NCBI GenBank assembly: GCA_002892395.1
Contig: NBBL01000008.1
Span: 91,201-155,200, forward strand
DNA from: Lachnospiraceae bacterium
GTDB lineage: Bacteria; Bacillota; Clostridia; Lachnospirales; Lachnospiraceae
Direction: 5' to 3'
Length of the DNA stretch: 64,000 nucleotides
Each line of letters opens with the position of its first letter. The stretch's first letter is position 1. Under the pieces are notes generated by a model. The model saw only the letters and a program-made list of their open reading frames with translations. It was not told the origin of the DNA and ran no database searches. A program made the translations under genes and the position numbers. This document shows positions 17,872 through 26,366 of this stretch, one piece after another.

Positions 17872-19221
17872 TCAATCCTCCTGTTCCTCTGATTCATCGA
17901 GTTCTTCATCGTTTTCTATTTCTATATCTTCATCTATATGTTCAAAGTCAGGCACTTCGATTTCTCTGACATCGATATGCCCAGTAACAGCTTCCGCAAT
18001 AATTCTCGAACGCAACTCGTGCAATATATCAATATAATCATTGATTGCATCTATAGCTTCTTTTGTTTGCTGTTCTACCTTCTCGATCTCTTTAACTATG
18101 GCATCCTGCTCCTCTTTTGGAGGATAAATGGTGTAAACATCATAAAAGTTCTGATTGGAAAGATTCTGTAAACCTACTGTCATTCCATTTGATCGGCCTG
18201 CGTAAACAGTCCTATATTCAGTTGTATGATACAACGCCTCATAATATTTAGAGTTTGCATCTCGCTTTGGCACAAAAACGCCATAGTGGAATGTAACAAT
18301 TCCACGATACTTTGATGCAAAAAATACGCCTAAATGTGCTTTGAATCTATTAAGAACCAAATCATTAGGAAGCACAAGTTTCCAATTGTCATATGATGCA
18401 GTATGCAAAGAGCGTTCCTTCATGTTTTCGTATGGCAACAACCCGTCCTTCTGTGAAAGTGAAAGGACAAGCTCATCGCCCTCAAATTTACGACTATTCT
18501 CTTCGAACAACCTTCCATTTAAAAGGATTTGCCAATGGTCAGGAACCTTACCGATGTAATCAATTCCGCTATCTTTAAGAGGGCGAGTCTCATCTAATCC
18601 TCTCTTTACGATTCGACTAATTCTGATTTCCCGTTGTTCCCTCAACAGCCTAACTTGTTGCTTTCTCGTATCAATCAAGGAGTTGATTTTTGATACTTGC
18701 CAATCCAAATAATGAGCTATTTTCTTCTGTTCCTCGATTGAAGGAACAGGTGTTTTTAACGCGCCAAAAGCGTCAAATGATATCGTGTATCTTACGTTCT
18801 TTGAATACATTTTGTAATACCGGTTTGAAAATACATATTGAAACCAGTAATCTACATAATCTTCATCGATATATAATTCATTGCATTCTGCGACATCATA
18901 TGCGGACGTAATCATTCCATTATATTTTGATATGCCGGAGAAAACTGCGGAAACATCAAGATCAAAAAGACAAAGAACCATATCGTGTGGTCTTACCTCT
19001 TGGTATCCACTATAGGAAGCAGGGACTTTTCCTCTACTATCTTCGATACTTTTTTCCTTAATACCTCCGGTTGTCAGTGACAACAGTTGGTAGTTTTTGT
19101 AAGCTTCACCGACCTTGATCTGCCTTTTCTTAAACAAAACCTTGTTGGGTATAAGTTTCCACGAGGATGGGATCTCGCCAATCCAAGGAATTTCACTGTC
19201 TTTGTATAGTTCATACCTCAT
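17872..19221 (-). CDS. hsdS: Type I restriction enzyme, S (specificity) subunit
   Basis: The ATG at 19221 is chosen because GGAGG lies nine bases upstream; it overlaps the hsdM end by 11 nt. The 449-residue product has the two-TRD layout: first half with IPWIGEIPSSWKLIPNK, central conserved helix (EEQKKIAHYLDWQVSKINSL), second TRD opening with IDYIGKVPDHWQIL and ending with the second coiled-coil region (EEQDAIVKEIEKVEQQT). A very acidic tail (EDIEIENDEELDESEEQED) is unusual. It sets the target sequence of the complex. Only one hsdS is present, and I saw no inverted partial hsdS copies that would allow shuffling. Confidence 0.92.
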   Translation of the reverse strand: MRYELYKDSEIPWIGEIPSSWKLIPNKVLFKKRQIKVGEAYKNYQLLSLTTGGIKEKSIEDSRGKVPASYSGYQEVRPHDMVLCLFDLDVSAVFSGISKYNGMITSAYDVAECNELYIDEDYVDYWFQYVFSNRYYKMYSKNVRYTISFDAFGALKTPVPSIEEQKKIAHYLDWQVSKINSLIDTRKQQVRLLREQREIRISRIVKRGLDETRPLKDSGIDYIGKVPDHWQILLNGRLFEENSRKFEGDELVLSLSQKDGLLPYENMKERSLHTASYDNWKLVLPNDLVLNRFKAHLGVFFASKYRGIVTFHYGVFVPKRDANSKYYEALYHTTEYRTVYAGRSNGMTVGLQNLSNQNFYDVYTIYPPKEEQDAIVKEIEKVEQQTKEAIDAINDYIDILHELRSRIIAEAVTGHIDVREIEVPDFEHIDEDIEIENDEELDESEEQED

Positions 19222-21226
19222 GGAGCAATCCCTCCTTGATATCTGCGAGCTTTCCATCTGCTTTGATTTCCAAAGCGCTTAAATCATCCACAATATCTTG
19301 AATTGATCGACTCGAGAACGCTTTATAGAAATACCTCGAAAAAGAAACTTCATATCCCGTTTGTGTTTTACTGTCATCCACAAATGCGTCATCGTTATAC
19401 GGCAACACTTCATTTCTCATAAATCCTTGTATTCCATCAACATAATTGAATGGAACTATTTCTGTTTCTCTGAGTTCAGAATCTGTTTCACCTGCAACGG
19501 GCTGAGCACTGGGATCTTTCTCAGTGATAAATGGGCGGATTTTTTTAAGTGTGGCAGCTTTAAGTTTTGTCATTTTCGCAAAAGCCGACCAATCATCTGT
19601 GAACGCATCACCCGAAACTGATGCCAATGCTCTCTTTACTGCTTCAAATTCGTCAGTTTTCTTAAATGTATCCGCAGGAATAGGGCGTTCTGGATATACG
19701 CGCAGTCTAAGAGGACGTTCAACCGTTATAGACCAAAATCCAAAATCTGAATTGTCAAAAATGCGACTAACCTTGCTTTGTTCCATGTCCATAAAAATTC
19801 TAAGGATTTCCTTACGTATTTCAGCTGTTAACTCACAATTCTTCTTTCCCATGTTCTTACGTAGGAGCGCCTTCATTTCCGTTGCGTCAATAAGCTGTAT
19901 TTTACCCCTGCGACGTTCCTCTTTTTTGTTTGAAAGAATCCATATATATGTGCCAATTCCCGTGTTGTAGAACATGTTTTCAGGAAGCGCAATTATGGCT
20001 TCAACATAGTCATTCTCTATCAAATATTTGCGTGCGTTGCTTTCTCCGCTACCTGCATCTCCTGTAAAGAGTGACGAGCCATTATGTACCTCAGCAATAC
20101 GGCTGCCGAGCTCTGTGTCCTTTTTCATCTTCGCCACATTATTCAGCAGGAACAGGAGCTGGCCATCACTTACACGAGGTATCATCGACAGTTCTTCTCC
20201 ACCTTCAATGTAAGTGTTAAAGCGCGTATCAAGTATTTCTTTTTTGCCGCCCATCTTCTCTGCATCGGTCTTCCAGCTCTTACCGTAAGGCGGATTTGAG
20301 AGCATGAAGTCAAACTGACGTGATGCGTGTTGATCGTCAGAAAGTGTGGAGCCATACATGATATGTTCCGCTTCTTCGCCGTCACCTTTCAGCAGCATAT
20401 CCGCAGTACAGATAGCATAAGTCTCAGGATTGATTTCCTGCCCGAACAGATGGATAGCGACTTCTTTGCCGCGTCTCTTAGCCAGCGTCAAAAGTCTGTC
20501 CTGAGCAACGGTGAGCATACCACCAGTACCACATGCTCCGTCATAGCAGGAATAGGAAGCATCTTTTATCTTGTCGGCAATCGGCATGAACACAAGGTCT
20601 GCCATGAGTTCGACAACATCACGAGGTGTCCAGTGTTCTCCGGCTTCCTCATTGTTCTCTTCATTAAACTTACGAATCAGTTCCTCAAAGATGGTGCCCA
20701 TGCCGTGGTTATCAAGGCCGGGATGCTTGAGGATCGTCTTTGCTTCATCCTTATAAATCGGATTCGGACTCAGGTTGATATCAGAAGATGTGAACTTCTC
20801 AATAACCGCACCAAGAATATCCGCATCCACCATCGTGTCGATCTGATTACGGAACTTGAATTTATCCAGAATCACCTGAACATTGGGAGAAAACCCGTCA
20901 AGATATGCTTTAAAGTCAGCTTTCAAAGTCTGAGCTTTGGAGCGGCTGGTCAAGTCCTTCAGAAGGAAGGGAGACGCATTGCAGAAAGCCTGTCCCGCCG
21001 CATTGCACAGCGCAGGCCACTGGTTATCGATTTTTGCAGCGTCCAGCTGTTTCTTCATTGCCAACACTGCCGGTTTCGTTTCTTCCAGCATGGCATCCAG
21101 ACGACGGATTACCGTCATCGGGAGAATAACGTCACGATACTTACCGCGCACATACACGTCGCGCAGGCAGTCGTCTGCGATTCCCCATATAAAACTTACT
21201 ATCTGATTGTGAACCTGATTGTCCAT
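19211..21226 (-). CDS. hsdM: Type I restriction enzyme, M (methyltransferase) subunit
   Basis: The start at 21226 gives MDNQVHNQIVSFIWGIADD, the usual beginning of this HsdM group, with AGGAAA upstream. The 671-residue enzyme has the N-terminal HsdM_N region, SAM-binding motif I YDGACGTGGM near 227 and catalytic NPPYG near 310, so it is an N6-adenine methyltransferase. The C-terminal 150 residues exceed the shorter HsdM family and belong to the long clade. Works with HsdS for protection and with HsdR for cleavage. Confidence 0.93.
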   Translation of the reverse strand: MDNQVHNQIVSFIWGIADDCLRDVYVRGKYRDVILPMTVIRRLDAMLEETKPAVLAMKKQLDAAKIDNQWPALCNAAGQAFCNASPFLLKDLTSRSKAQTLKADFKAYLDGFSPNVQVILDKFKFRNQIDTMVDADILGAVIEKFTSSDINLSPNPIYKDEAKTILKHPGLDNHGMGTIFEELIRKFNEENNEEAGEHWTPRDVVELMADLVFMPIADKIKDASYSCYDGACGTGGMLTVAQDRLLTLAKRRGKEVAIHLFGQEINPETYAICTADMLLKGDGEEAEHIMYGSTLSDDQHASRQFDFMLSNPPYGKSWKTDAEKMGGKKEILDTRFNTYIEGGEELSMIPRVSDGQLLFLLNNVAKMKKDTELGSRIAEVHNGSSLFTGDAGSGESNARKYLIENDYVEAIIALPENMFYNTGIGTYIWILSNKKEERRRGKIQLIDATEMKALLRKNMGKKNCELTAEIRKEILRIFMDMEQSKVSRIFDNSDFGFWSITVERPLRLRVYPERPIPADTFKKTDEFEAVKRALASVSGDAFTDDWSAFAKMTKLKAATLKKIRPFITEKDPSAQPVAGETDSELRETEIVPFNYVDGIQGFMRNEVLPYNDDAFVDDSKTQTGYEVSFSRYFYKAFSSRSIQDIVDDLSALEIKADGKLADIKEGLLHEV

Positions 21227-21318
21227 TACAATTTTCCTCCGTTTGTCCGTGGCATAGTTTGCATAGTTTGCCACTCTATATTTTCATTCTACAAAATCTG
21301 TTGTCCCATAAACCGGAC

Positions 21319-21546
21319 TTACTCGGCATCCTGTTCTTCTTTTTCAGGTGAGTTATCATCGGATGCTCCACCGGAGCGAATCCAATCATCGACTTCTGAG
21401 AGTTTGAATTTCCACAGTCTGCCGACTTTATACGCAGGCATATTCCGTTTTGAAATCCACTGCAAAATAGTCTCTCGTCCAACACCGAGATATGCCTGTA
21501 CATCTTTTAATGTTACCCATTTTTCAACTTGCAGCTGATCGCTCAC
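21319..21546 (-). CDS. Excisionase-like helix-turn-helix DNA-binding protein
   Basis: Protein of 75 residues, GTG start with GGAGG upstream. The segment WVTLKDVQAYLGVGRETILQ is the MerR-like/excisionase helix-turn-helix, followed by KVGRLWKFKLSEVDDWI, the wing and dimer end typical of the helix_turn_helix_17 family. The acidic tail is short. In clostridial type I restriction operons such a gene often precedes hsdM and may control it. Confidence 0.85.
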   Translation of the reverse strand: MSDQLQVEKWVTLKDVQAYLGVGRETILQWISKRNMPAYKVGRLWKFKLSEVDDWIRSGGASDDNSPEKEEQDAE

Positions 21547-21562
21547 TTTATTACCTCCATCT

Positions 21563-22417
21563 TTAAGAGTTCTTCCTTTTGAACTTTACATCTATATCTA
21601 TATCGAACATTCGACTACCGGGATAACAGTCATTGTCATCGCTGTCTACCATGATCCAATGGCAAGTTGTATGCCCTTCAAATGGTCTGAGCTCAATGAC
21701 TGTGGAGATTTCCACACCGGTTTTCGGTGGAGTCTCCGGTATTTCAATGTAGTTGCTTTCTGCCCGTGGCCTTATCTCATCATGATTGGAAAGATACAGC
21801 TTTCGGCCACGCCATGTTTGCGTGCCCAGATTAGAGAATTTCCACGTTATCGTCAGCTTCTCATACATGAAACCCGAATAACCTCTCTTGTGATCCGGCT
21901 TGATGTACACTGTGTCATCCGGGTACAGAGACGATATGTGGTGAAAAGAGCTGGGCTCCTGCTCCGGTTCTTCCAAAAGCTGCTGATAGGTCATTGCCAC
22001 AATATCCGCAGCATCTTCCTTATCGCTATCAATAAAAGCTTTGAACTGAACTGCAAGTGCTCTCCAGAGTGCTTGCGGATTTTTTTCTGCTGTGGGCGGA
22101 ATTGTGAAGGCAAGCATTACGTCGCCGTACTTATTCTTGTCGATGATCTTTTCAAAATATGCGCATAAGCCATCTTCATTAAAAGTCTTAAAAGAGGCCT
22201 TCAGGTCTGGAGACATCTTCCTCGACCCGTCAAATAGCTTTCGCTCCAAGGGTACATCGTCTGACTTTAGTCTATCGCCCTGCTTGTGCGAGAAATAATT
22301 GCTCCCCGCTTCAATAAAGCAGAAGGAAACAAATATCCCGTTGTTTTTTCGGCTCGGATAATACATCTGTGCTGCCGTGCTCGGAAATATCCGGCTGAAA
22401 TATTCACTTAATTCCAA
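21563..22417 (-). CDS. Unrecognised protein with C-terminal NBR1-Ig-like domain
   Basis: A TTG start at 22417 is preferred: AGGAGG (22425-22430 on the complement) is seven bases upstream, whereas the farther GTG at 22480 has no site. The 284-residue product has an N-terminal region I cannot assign (LSEYFSRIFPSTAAQMYY; a middle with ALAVQFKAFIDSDKEDAAD). A C-terminal beta domain from about residue 185 follows (LTITWKFSNLGTQTWRGRKL, then W-I-M-V-D-S and FDIDIDVKF) with the W-x-F-x-N-x-GT-x-x-W hallmark of NBR1-type Ig domains. First gene of the restriction operon. No signal peptide or membrane segment, so cytoplasmic. A binding or sensing role is inferred. Confidence 0.6.
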   Translation of the reverse strand: MELSEYFSRIFPSTAAQMYYPSRKNNGIFVSFCFIEAGSNYFSHKQGDRLKSDDVPLERKLFDGSRKMSPDLKASFKTFNEDGLCAYFEKIIDKNKYGDVMLAFTIPPTAEKNPQALWRALAVQFKAFIDSDKEDAADIVAMTYQQLLEEPEQEPSSFHHISSLYPDDTVYIKPDHKRGYSGFMYEKLTITWKFSNLGTQTWRGRKLYLSNHDEIRPRAESNYIEIPETPPKTGVEISTVIELRPFEGHTTCHWIMVDSDDNDCYPGSRMFDIDIDVKFKRKNS

Positions 22418-22562
22418 TCGAATACCTCCTCTCAGATCTTGTCCTATGTTTTGTCCTATGTGTCTCACGTTACCGGTCAAGCCGTCTCATTTTGCCGTGC
22501 GAAACTATAAACAAGCAGGGCAAAGAAGGCAAAAGCCGACAATGTGAGGCCTTGACTATTTA

Positions 22563-22591
22563 ATTATACACAGAAACACCATCTATATCAA
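22563..22591 (-). promoter_or_regulatory. Sigma-70 promoter of the restriction operon
   Basis: On the complement, TTGATA and TATAAT are separated by exactly 17 bases, giving a start near 22556 and a leader of about 140 nt before the TTG start at 22417. It reads leftward into the NBR1-Ig gene, the HTH gene and hsdMSR. Confidence 0.7.
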
Positions 22592-22752
22592 TATTCTATA
22601 GATATAAGCTCACATAAACAGACAAAAAACCACTTTATTGCACTCCTCATCAAAAACCTTGGATGCATCCCCTGATCAAGGATGAGTTCAGTTTCCAAGG
22701 GTGGTGCAAATAACGCAGCTGACTTCTGAACGGAAGGCTGAGCAGGAAGGAG

Positions 22753-22956
22753 ATGAAAAACGTGACTAAAGACGAACGCGAGAATTGGATTATCAATATC
22801 GAAAACACCGCATCTACGATCAGCTCCCAATTGGGATCAGCTGTAGTTGACGGAGTATTCCAGCGATACGGCGCTCACAGCGTCGAAAACCTAAATCCGA
22901 GTGATCTGCCGGACGTATTCAGCGAGTTATACGCCATCGAAGCGGATCTCAGATAA
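22753..22956 (+). CDS. Small protein of unknown function from a mobile element
   Basis: A 67-residue product, MKNVTKDERENWIINIENTA onward, with GCAGGAAGGAG right before the ATG. Predicted helical with an acidic C-terminus (DVFSELYAIEADLR). No family recognised; short helical proteins like this are common cargo of clostridial conjugative elements. Reads rightward, divergent from the restriction operon. Confidence 0.5.
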   Translation: MKNVTKDERENWIINIENTASTISSQLGSAVVDGVFQRYGAHSVENLNPSDLPDVFSELYAIEADLR

Positions 22957-23068
22957 CGGTCAATGCCCTGAGCAAGGCATAAAAAGGCTCACCGCTATGA
23001 ACGCTCACCCGGCATGCAGAGTGGCTCGAACGATCATAGCAGTCACAAGTAAATAAACACCAACCTAC

Positions 23069-23131
23069 GAGCGTGGTTGGCAACTGAAACGGATTTTTTC
23101 CCGTTCCGGTCGGCCTTCCACGCTCTTTTTT
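23069..23131 (+). terminator. Long-stem Rho-independent terminator
   Basis: GAGCGTGG at 23069-23076 pairs with CCACGCTC at 23118-23125 and is followed by six Ts. The loop is long (about 40 nt) and itself partly structured. It would end transcripts from the gene at 22753. Confidence 0.6.
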
Positions 23132-23178
23132 CATGAGACCTCCGGTTCGGGAACCACACGAAAATCGGAGGTTTTATC

Positions 23179-23319
23179 ATGCAAAACAATGAAAATCAGA
23201 AGACTTACTTTATCTACGTTCGCAGCACCGGTGAGAAGGTGCCGGTCACCAAAGAACAGCACGACTCTTTCTATTACAAACGTAAGGGGCTGAATCGAGC
23301 CTTGTACAACGTTCCTTAA
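23179..23319 (+). pseudogene. Truncated sigma-factor-like N-terminus
   Basis: Forty-six codons, MQNNENQKTYFIYVRSTGEK then VPVTKEQHDSFYYKRKG. This resembles the beginning of the sigma-70-like proteins found in clostridial conjugative transposons, but it ends abruptly (LNRALYNVP) before any sigma region 2/4. The ribosome binding site CGGAGG at 23168-23173 can pair with CCTCCG about 25 bases upstream, so it may be masked in the mRNA. Confidence 0.45.
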
Positions 23320-23444
23320 CGAAATCCGGACAGGATTGGTCGCAGGTTGGACAGGATGCACATTTAACGCCACTGATCTACAAACTCCACTTTTATGGGA
23401 ACATTACAATGGAAGTGAAAGAAAAAACGATTGGAGGGGTTGCT

Positions 23445-23796
23445 ATGACACAGAATTTGACTTATACCCGTTGTGGTTGATTATCTCATCCCCGATATTC
23501 GGTTGAGCTATGTAAGCGATAAACCACTTGGGAAGTACAGTAGAATGCGCAGAGTTTTTCTTGCGGAAAATAATCCAATACTCTTAGATGACATGATTCT
23601 AACAGAGACATTATTTCCGCATTTATGGGAAATTGACGAAACTGCTCACCGCAGAGTGGAACAGATAGTGACTGAACTTCTGGAGAAAAATCCGGCTCCG
23701 GATAAGTCAACCCAACAGCTTGCTTAGGTGCAGCACATGAGTAGTCTAAAAGCACAGGCGGAGGAAATCGTTAATGCAGAACTGATTTTTTGCTAA
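23445..23796 (+). pseudogene. tnpV: Decayed tnpV transposon gene
   Basis: Starting at ATG 23445 (GGAGGGG upstream) the reading is MTQNLTYTRCG, then a one-base insertion near 23470 shifts the frame. Corrected, it continues DYLIPDIRLSYVSDKPLGKY and HLWEIDETAHRRVEQIV, the TnpV signature. Near the end an in-frame TAG (23725-23727) replaces the TGG expected for tryptophan before VQHMSSLKAQAEEIVNAEL. TnpV is a small accessory protein of Tn4451-type transposons. Two lesions make it non-functional. Confidence 0.75.
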
Positions 23797-23819
23797 CAGA
23801 ATATAGAATTTTTACTTAG

Positions 23820-23850
23820 GGCTGACTGTAACAGGTCAGCCTTATTTCTT
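23820..23850 (+). terminator. Terminator after tnpV
   Basis: GGCTGAC pairs with GTCAGCC over an 8-base loop, followed by a T-rich run (TTATTTCTTT). Confidence 0.6.
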
Positions 23851-23856
23851 TGATGG

Positions 23857-23931
23857 GACAATTCTTGAATTGTGTTTATGGCAGTCCCAGAATTGTGCTT
23901 TTGATAATTCAAGAACTGTCAAAAGCACAAT
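23857..23931. repeat. Nested inverted repeats
   Basis: ATTGTGCTTTTGA (23892-23904) and its perfect complement (23919-23931) form a 13-bp inverted repeat. An outer pair, GACAATTCTTGAATT (23857-23871) and AATTCAAGAACTGTC (23906-23920), matches with one mismatch. The two structures compete for the same bases. They could be transposon ends or an operator; nothing in the coding context decides. Confidence 0.6.
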
Positions 23932-24038
23932 GTAACAATACTGATCTTATCCTTTCCTATCCGGAATGGAACAGGAATGATAAGATGTAATATAACTACT
24001 GTTGAGGCTGTGGTCTGCCTTTATTGTAGAAATTTTTT

Positions 24039-24171
24039 CACTATCTCATATAAAAGTGTGATTGATAAGCATTAAATTTTTAATAATTTTGTGATTTCGG
24101 TTGTAATTTTCATAGATTTCGCATATAATAAAAATGTGATTATAAAGCATAAAACTCCAATAAAAATGTGA
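24039..24171. promoter_or_regulatory. AT-rich promoter region with direct repeats before the AAA ATPase
   Basis: AT-rich sequence with two imperfect direct repeats, AAAGTGTGATTGATAAGCAT (from about 24052) and AAAATGTGATTATAAAGCAT (from about 24130), followed by a partial third copy (AAAAATGTGAGGAG) that runs into the ribosome binding site. CATATAATAAAAATG near 24121 supplies a possible -10 box (TATAAT). Spaced copies upstream of a start suggest operator sites. Confidence 0.4.
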
Positions 24172-24182
24172 GGAGTGATCCT

Positions 24183-25523
24183 ATGGAACGATTTATCTTA
24201 AAAAAGTTGCTGGATTGGAAGAATTCTCCCTACCGCAAGCCTTTAATCTTGAAGGGCGTACGTCAGGTAGGTAAGACTTGGATTCTAAAAGAGTTCGGCA
24301 GACGCTGTTATGAAAATACAGCCTACTTTAACTTCGACGAAAGCGAAGAATATAAACAATTTTTTGAAACAACCAAGGATGTGGACCGGATTCTACAAAA
24401 CCTTATGCTGGCAAGCGGTCAAAAGATATTGCCGGAAAAGACCCTCATCATCTTTGACGAGGTACAGGACTGCCCGAAAGTCATTAACTCCATGAAATAT
24501 TTCTGCGAGAACGCACCGCAGTACCATGTTGCCTGCGCCGGTTCTCTGTTAGGTATCGCCTTGGCGAAGCCTTCCTCTTTTCCAGTAGGCAAGGTCAACT
24601 TCATGCAGATTGTCCCAATGACCTTCGCTGAGTTTCTACTTGCCAACGGTGATGAAAATCTGGTGCAGTATCTGGAACAGGTGGATACCCTTGAACCTAT
24701 CCCTGACGCCTTCTTTAATCCGCTGTATGAGAAGCTGAAGATGTACTATGTCACCGGTGGTATGCCGGAGCCGGTATTGATGTGGACGGAGGCACGGGAT
24801 GTTTCGGCCATGCAGGAAGCATTGTCCGGAATCATCGGAGCCTATGAGCGTGATTTTGCTAAGCATCCTAATCTCAGCGAGTTCCCGAAAATCTCAATGA
24901 TTTGGAAGTCTATTCCTTCTCAACTGGCAAGGGAGAACAAGAAATTTATATATAAGGTGGTCAAGGAAGGCGCACGAGCCCGTGAGTACGAGGATGCTTT
25001 GCAATGGCTGGTGGATGCCCGTCTGGTGCATAAAATTTATCGCAGCTCAGCTCCCGGCTTGCCGATTGCAGCTTACGATGACTTGTCTGCTTTCAAGATT
25101 TATTTGGTAGATGTGGGACTGCTCCGCCGTCTGGCACAGTTGGCCCCCACTGCCTTTGGCGAAGGAAACCGCCTATTTACTGAATTCAAAGGCGCATTAA
25201 CCGAAAACTTTGTGTTGCAGACTTTAATTACTCAGTTTGAAGTCATGCCCCGTTATTGGAGCCAGAACAACCCACCTTACGAGGTGAATTTCCTCATTCA
25301 GCGGGAGAACGACATCTTCCCCTTGGAGGTCAAATCCGAAGCCAACACAACCAGCAAGAGTATGAAGAAGTTCAAGGAACTGTTCCCTGATAAGGTCAAG
25401 CTTCGCATCCGTTTCTCATTGGACAATCTGAAGCTGGACGAAGATATGCTGAATATCCCGCTGTTCATGGCAGATCAGGCGGATCGATTGATTGGGTTGG
25501 CATTGGAAAAGAGGAAGCACTGA
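24183..25523 (+). CDS. AAA ATPase with DUF4143 domain
   Basis: The ATG at 24183 has GAGGAG seven bases upstream; a GTG 15 bases earlier overlaps that site and is rejected. The 446-residue product shows Walker A GVRQVGKTW at 25-33, Walker B LIIFDEVQDCP near 95-105, sensor-like CAGSLLGIAL, and C-terminal DUF4143 with a restriction-endonuclease-like end (YEVNFLIQRENDIFPLEVKSE). These ATPases are abundant in gut Firmicutes and Bacteroidetes and have no settled function; some act in defence or toxin-antitoxin-like settings. It has its own AT-rich promoter region and no partner gene. Confidence 0.85.
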   Translation: MERFILKKLLDWKNSPYRKPLILKGVRQVGKTWILKEFGRRCYENTAYFNFDESEEYKQFFETTKDVDRILQNLMLASGQKILPEKTLIIFDEVQDCPKVINSMKYFCENAPQYHVACAGSLLGIALAKPSSFPVGKVNFMQIVPMTFAEFLLANGDENLVQYLEQVDTLEPIPDAFFNPLYEKLKMYYVTGGMPEPVLMWTEARDVSAMQEALSGIIGAYERDFAKHPNLSEFPKISMIWKSIPSQLARENKKFIYKVVKEGARAREYEDALQWLVDARLVHKIYRSSAPGLPIAAYDDLSAFKIYLVDVGLLRRLAQLAPTAFGEGNRLFTEFKGALTENFVLQTLITQFEVMPRYWSQNNPPYEVNFLIQRENDIFPLEVKSEANTTSKSMKKFKELFPDKVKLRIRFSLDNLKLDEDMLNIPLFMADQADRLIGLALEKRKH

Positions 25524-25582
25524 TGTATATGGCTAAACTATATTAACCTAAATTGAAAAAACATTGAGGCGAATGAAATGAA

Positions 25583-25645
25583 TCAATCGTGGCCAACTTC
25601 CTTGATCCGCTCATAAATTTGAGTGGCAATGCTATCCTTCTGCAA
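25583..25645 (-). other. Very short frame behind a near-perfect ribosome binding site
   Basis: On the complement, AAGGAGGTGATTTC leads into a TTG and 20 codons (QKDSIATQIYERIKEVGHD), then a stop. It may be the cut N-terminus of a larger gene or a leader peptide. A 12-bp inverted repeat lies just upstream. Not enough to name. Confidence 0.3.
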
Positions 25646-25660
25646 GAAATCACCTCCTTG

Positions 25661-25696
25661 TTTTGTCTCAAATATTATATGGTTTTTGAGACAAAA
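25661..25696. repeat. Perfect 12-bp inverted repeat
   Basis: TTTTGTCTCAAA and TTTGAGACAAAA are separated by 12 bases. Located directly upstream of the short frame at 25645, so an operator or the remnant of a terminator are both possible. Confidence 0.55.
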
Positions 25697-25766
25697 GCCC
25701 AAGGTAAGGTTCTGGCCGCATACTGTCGCGGACAAAAAGTTGGACTGATTAACACCTGATTAAGGT

Positions 25767-25922
25767 ATGAGGTACACCAGGGAACAAAGATCCGCAGCAT
25801 TATTACTGTTAAAGGCGGCAGGTTCACCGGACAAAGTTATTGAAACATTGGGTTATCCATCATCGCCGATATTATATCATCCGCACGCCCATGCTGCTTG
25901 TGTAAAACGAAATGCTACTTGA
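25767..25922 (+). pseudogene. IS3-type orfA transposase stub
   Basis: Fifty-one codons, MRYTREQRSAALLLLKAAGS then VIETLGYPSSPILYH. The pattern is the helix-turn-helix start of IS3-family OrfA (R-L-GYPSR-x-LY-x-W), but the tryptophan and the rest are lost. No orfB follows. Its last bases abut the tmRNA promoter. Confidence 0.45.
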
Positions 25923-25981
25923 GATTAGAGGAGTAGCATTTCAGATTTCAATTTTGGCTCCAGAAAAAAGAGAGTCAAACC

Positions 25982-26010
25982 TTGTGGAAATTCGCAATTT
26001 GGGTTATAAT
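25982..26010 (+). promoter_or_regulatory. Promoter of ssrA
   Basis: TTGTGG (25982-25987) and TATAAT (26005-26010) are 17 bases apart and the mature tmRNA begins at 26024. Confidence 0.75.
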
Positions 26011-26023
26011 AAACTGACTTTAC

Positions 26024-26361
26024 GGGGATGTACCGGTTTCGACAGGGACTGTGCAGCCGGTGAAGCTATCCGCATGCGGTGCGTTAAACGGCAAACTTAA
26101 ATACAAACGCTAACAACGAATTAGCATACGCAGCCTGAGGGCTTGCCGCCTGACCTGAAGCACTCACACTTCGGGATCCGGGCGTCGACGATGTGAGAAA
26201 CGACGTACATTAAGCTTTGCGTGTACGGTCGTAACATGAAGCTACTGAAACCGCAAGGATGTTCATTTTCGTGCGGCAGAGGGAATGAAAAAGAATGAAC
26301 TATGATAGTAGAAGAACGGGGAATCAGTTTTTGGACATGGGTTCAACTCCCATCATCTCCA
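26024..26361 (+). ncRNA. ssrA: tmRNA
   Basis: The 5' end GGGGATGTACCGGTTTCGAC and the 3' end GGGTTCAACTCCCATCATCT plus CCA are the tRNA-like half; GGGGATG pairs with CATCTCC as acceptor stem and ATGGG/CCCAT close a normal T-arm. The resume codon GCA opens the tag frame at 26091, ANLNTNANNELAYAA and TGA at 26136-26138. Pseudoknot-forming GC stretches lie between. It frees stalled ribosomes and tags the broken product for proteolysis. After the discriminator A the sequence reads GCA rather than CCA, so the terminal CCA is either added enzymatically or was altered by prophage insertion at this exact point. Confidence 0.95.
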
Positions 26362-26366
26362 GCATT
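26351..26366. other. Candidate attL at the 3' end of ssrA
   Basis: The prophage integrase gene reads into the tmRNA 3' end, and phage-type sequence begins immediately after. CTCCA at 26357-26361 is shared with 63637-63641 at the far end. Exact cross-over bases cannot be fixed from one side. Confidence 0.5.

Noticed and set aside
17872..19221. Phase-variable hsdS with inverted partial copies
   Set aside because: No second hsdS fragment or invertase gene was found near the operon.
24168..24183. GTG at 24168 as start of the AAA ATPase
   Set aside because: It overlaps the ribosome binding site of the ATG at 24183, which gives the normal family start.
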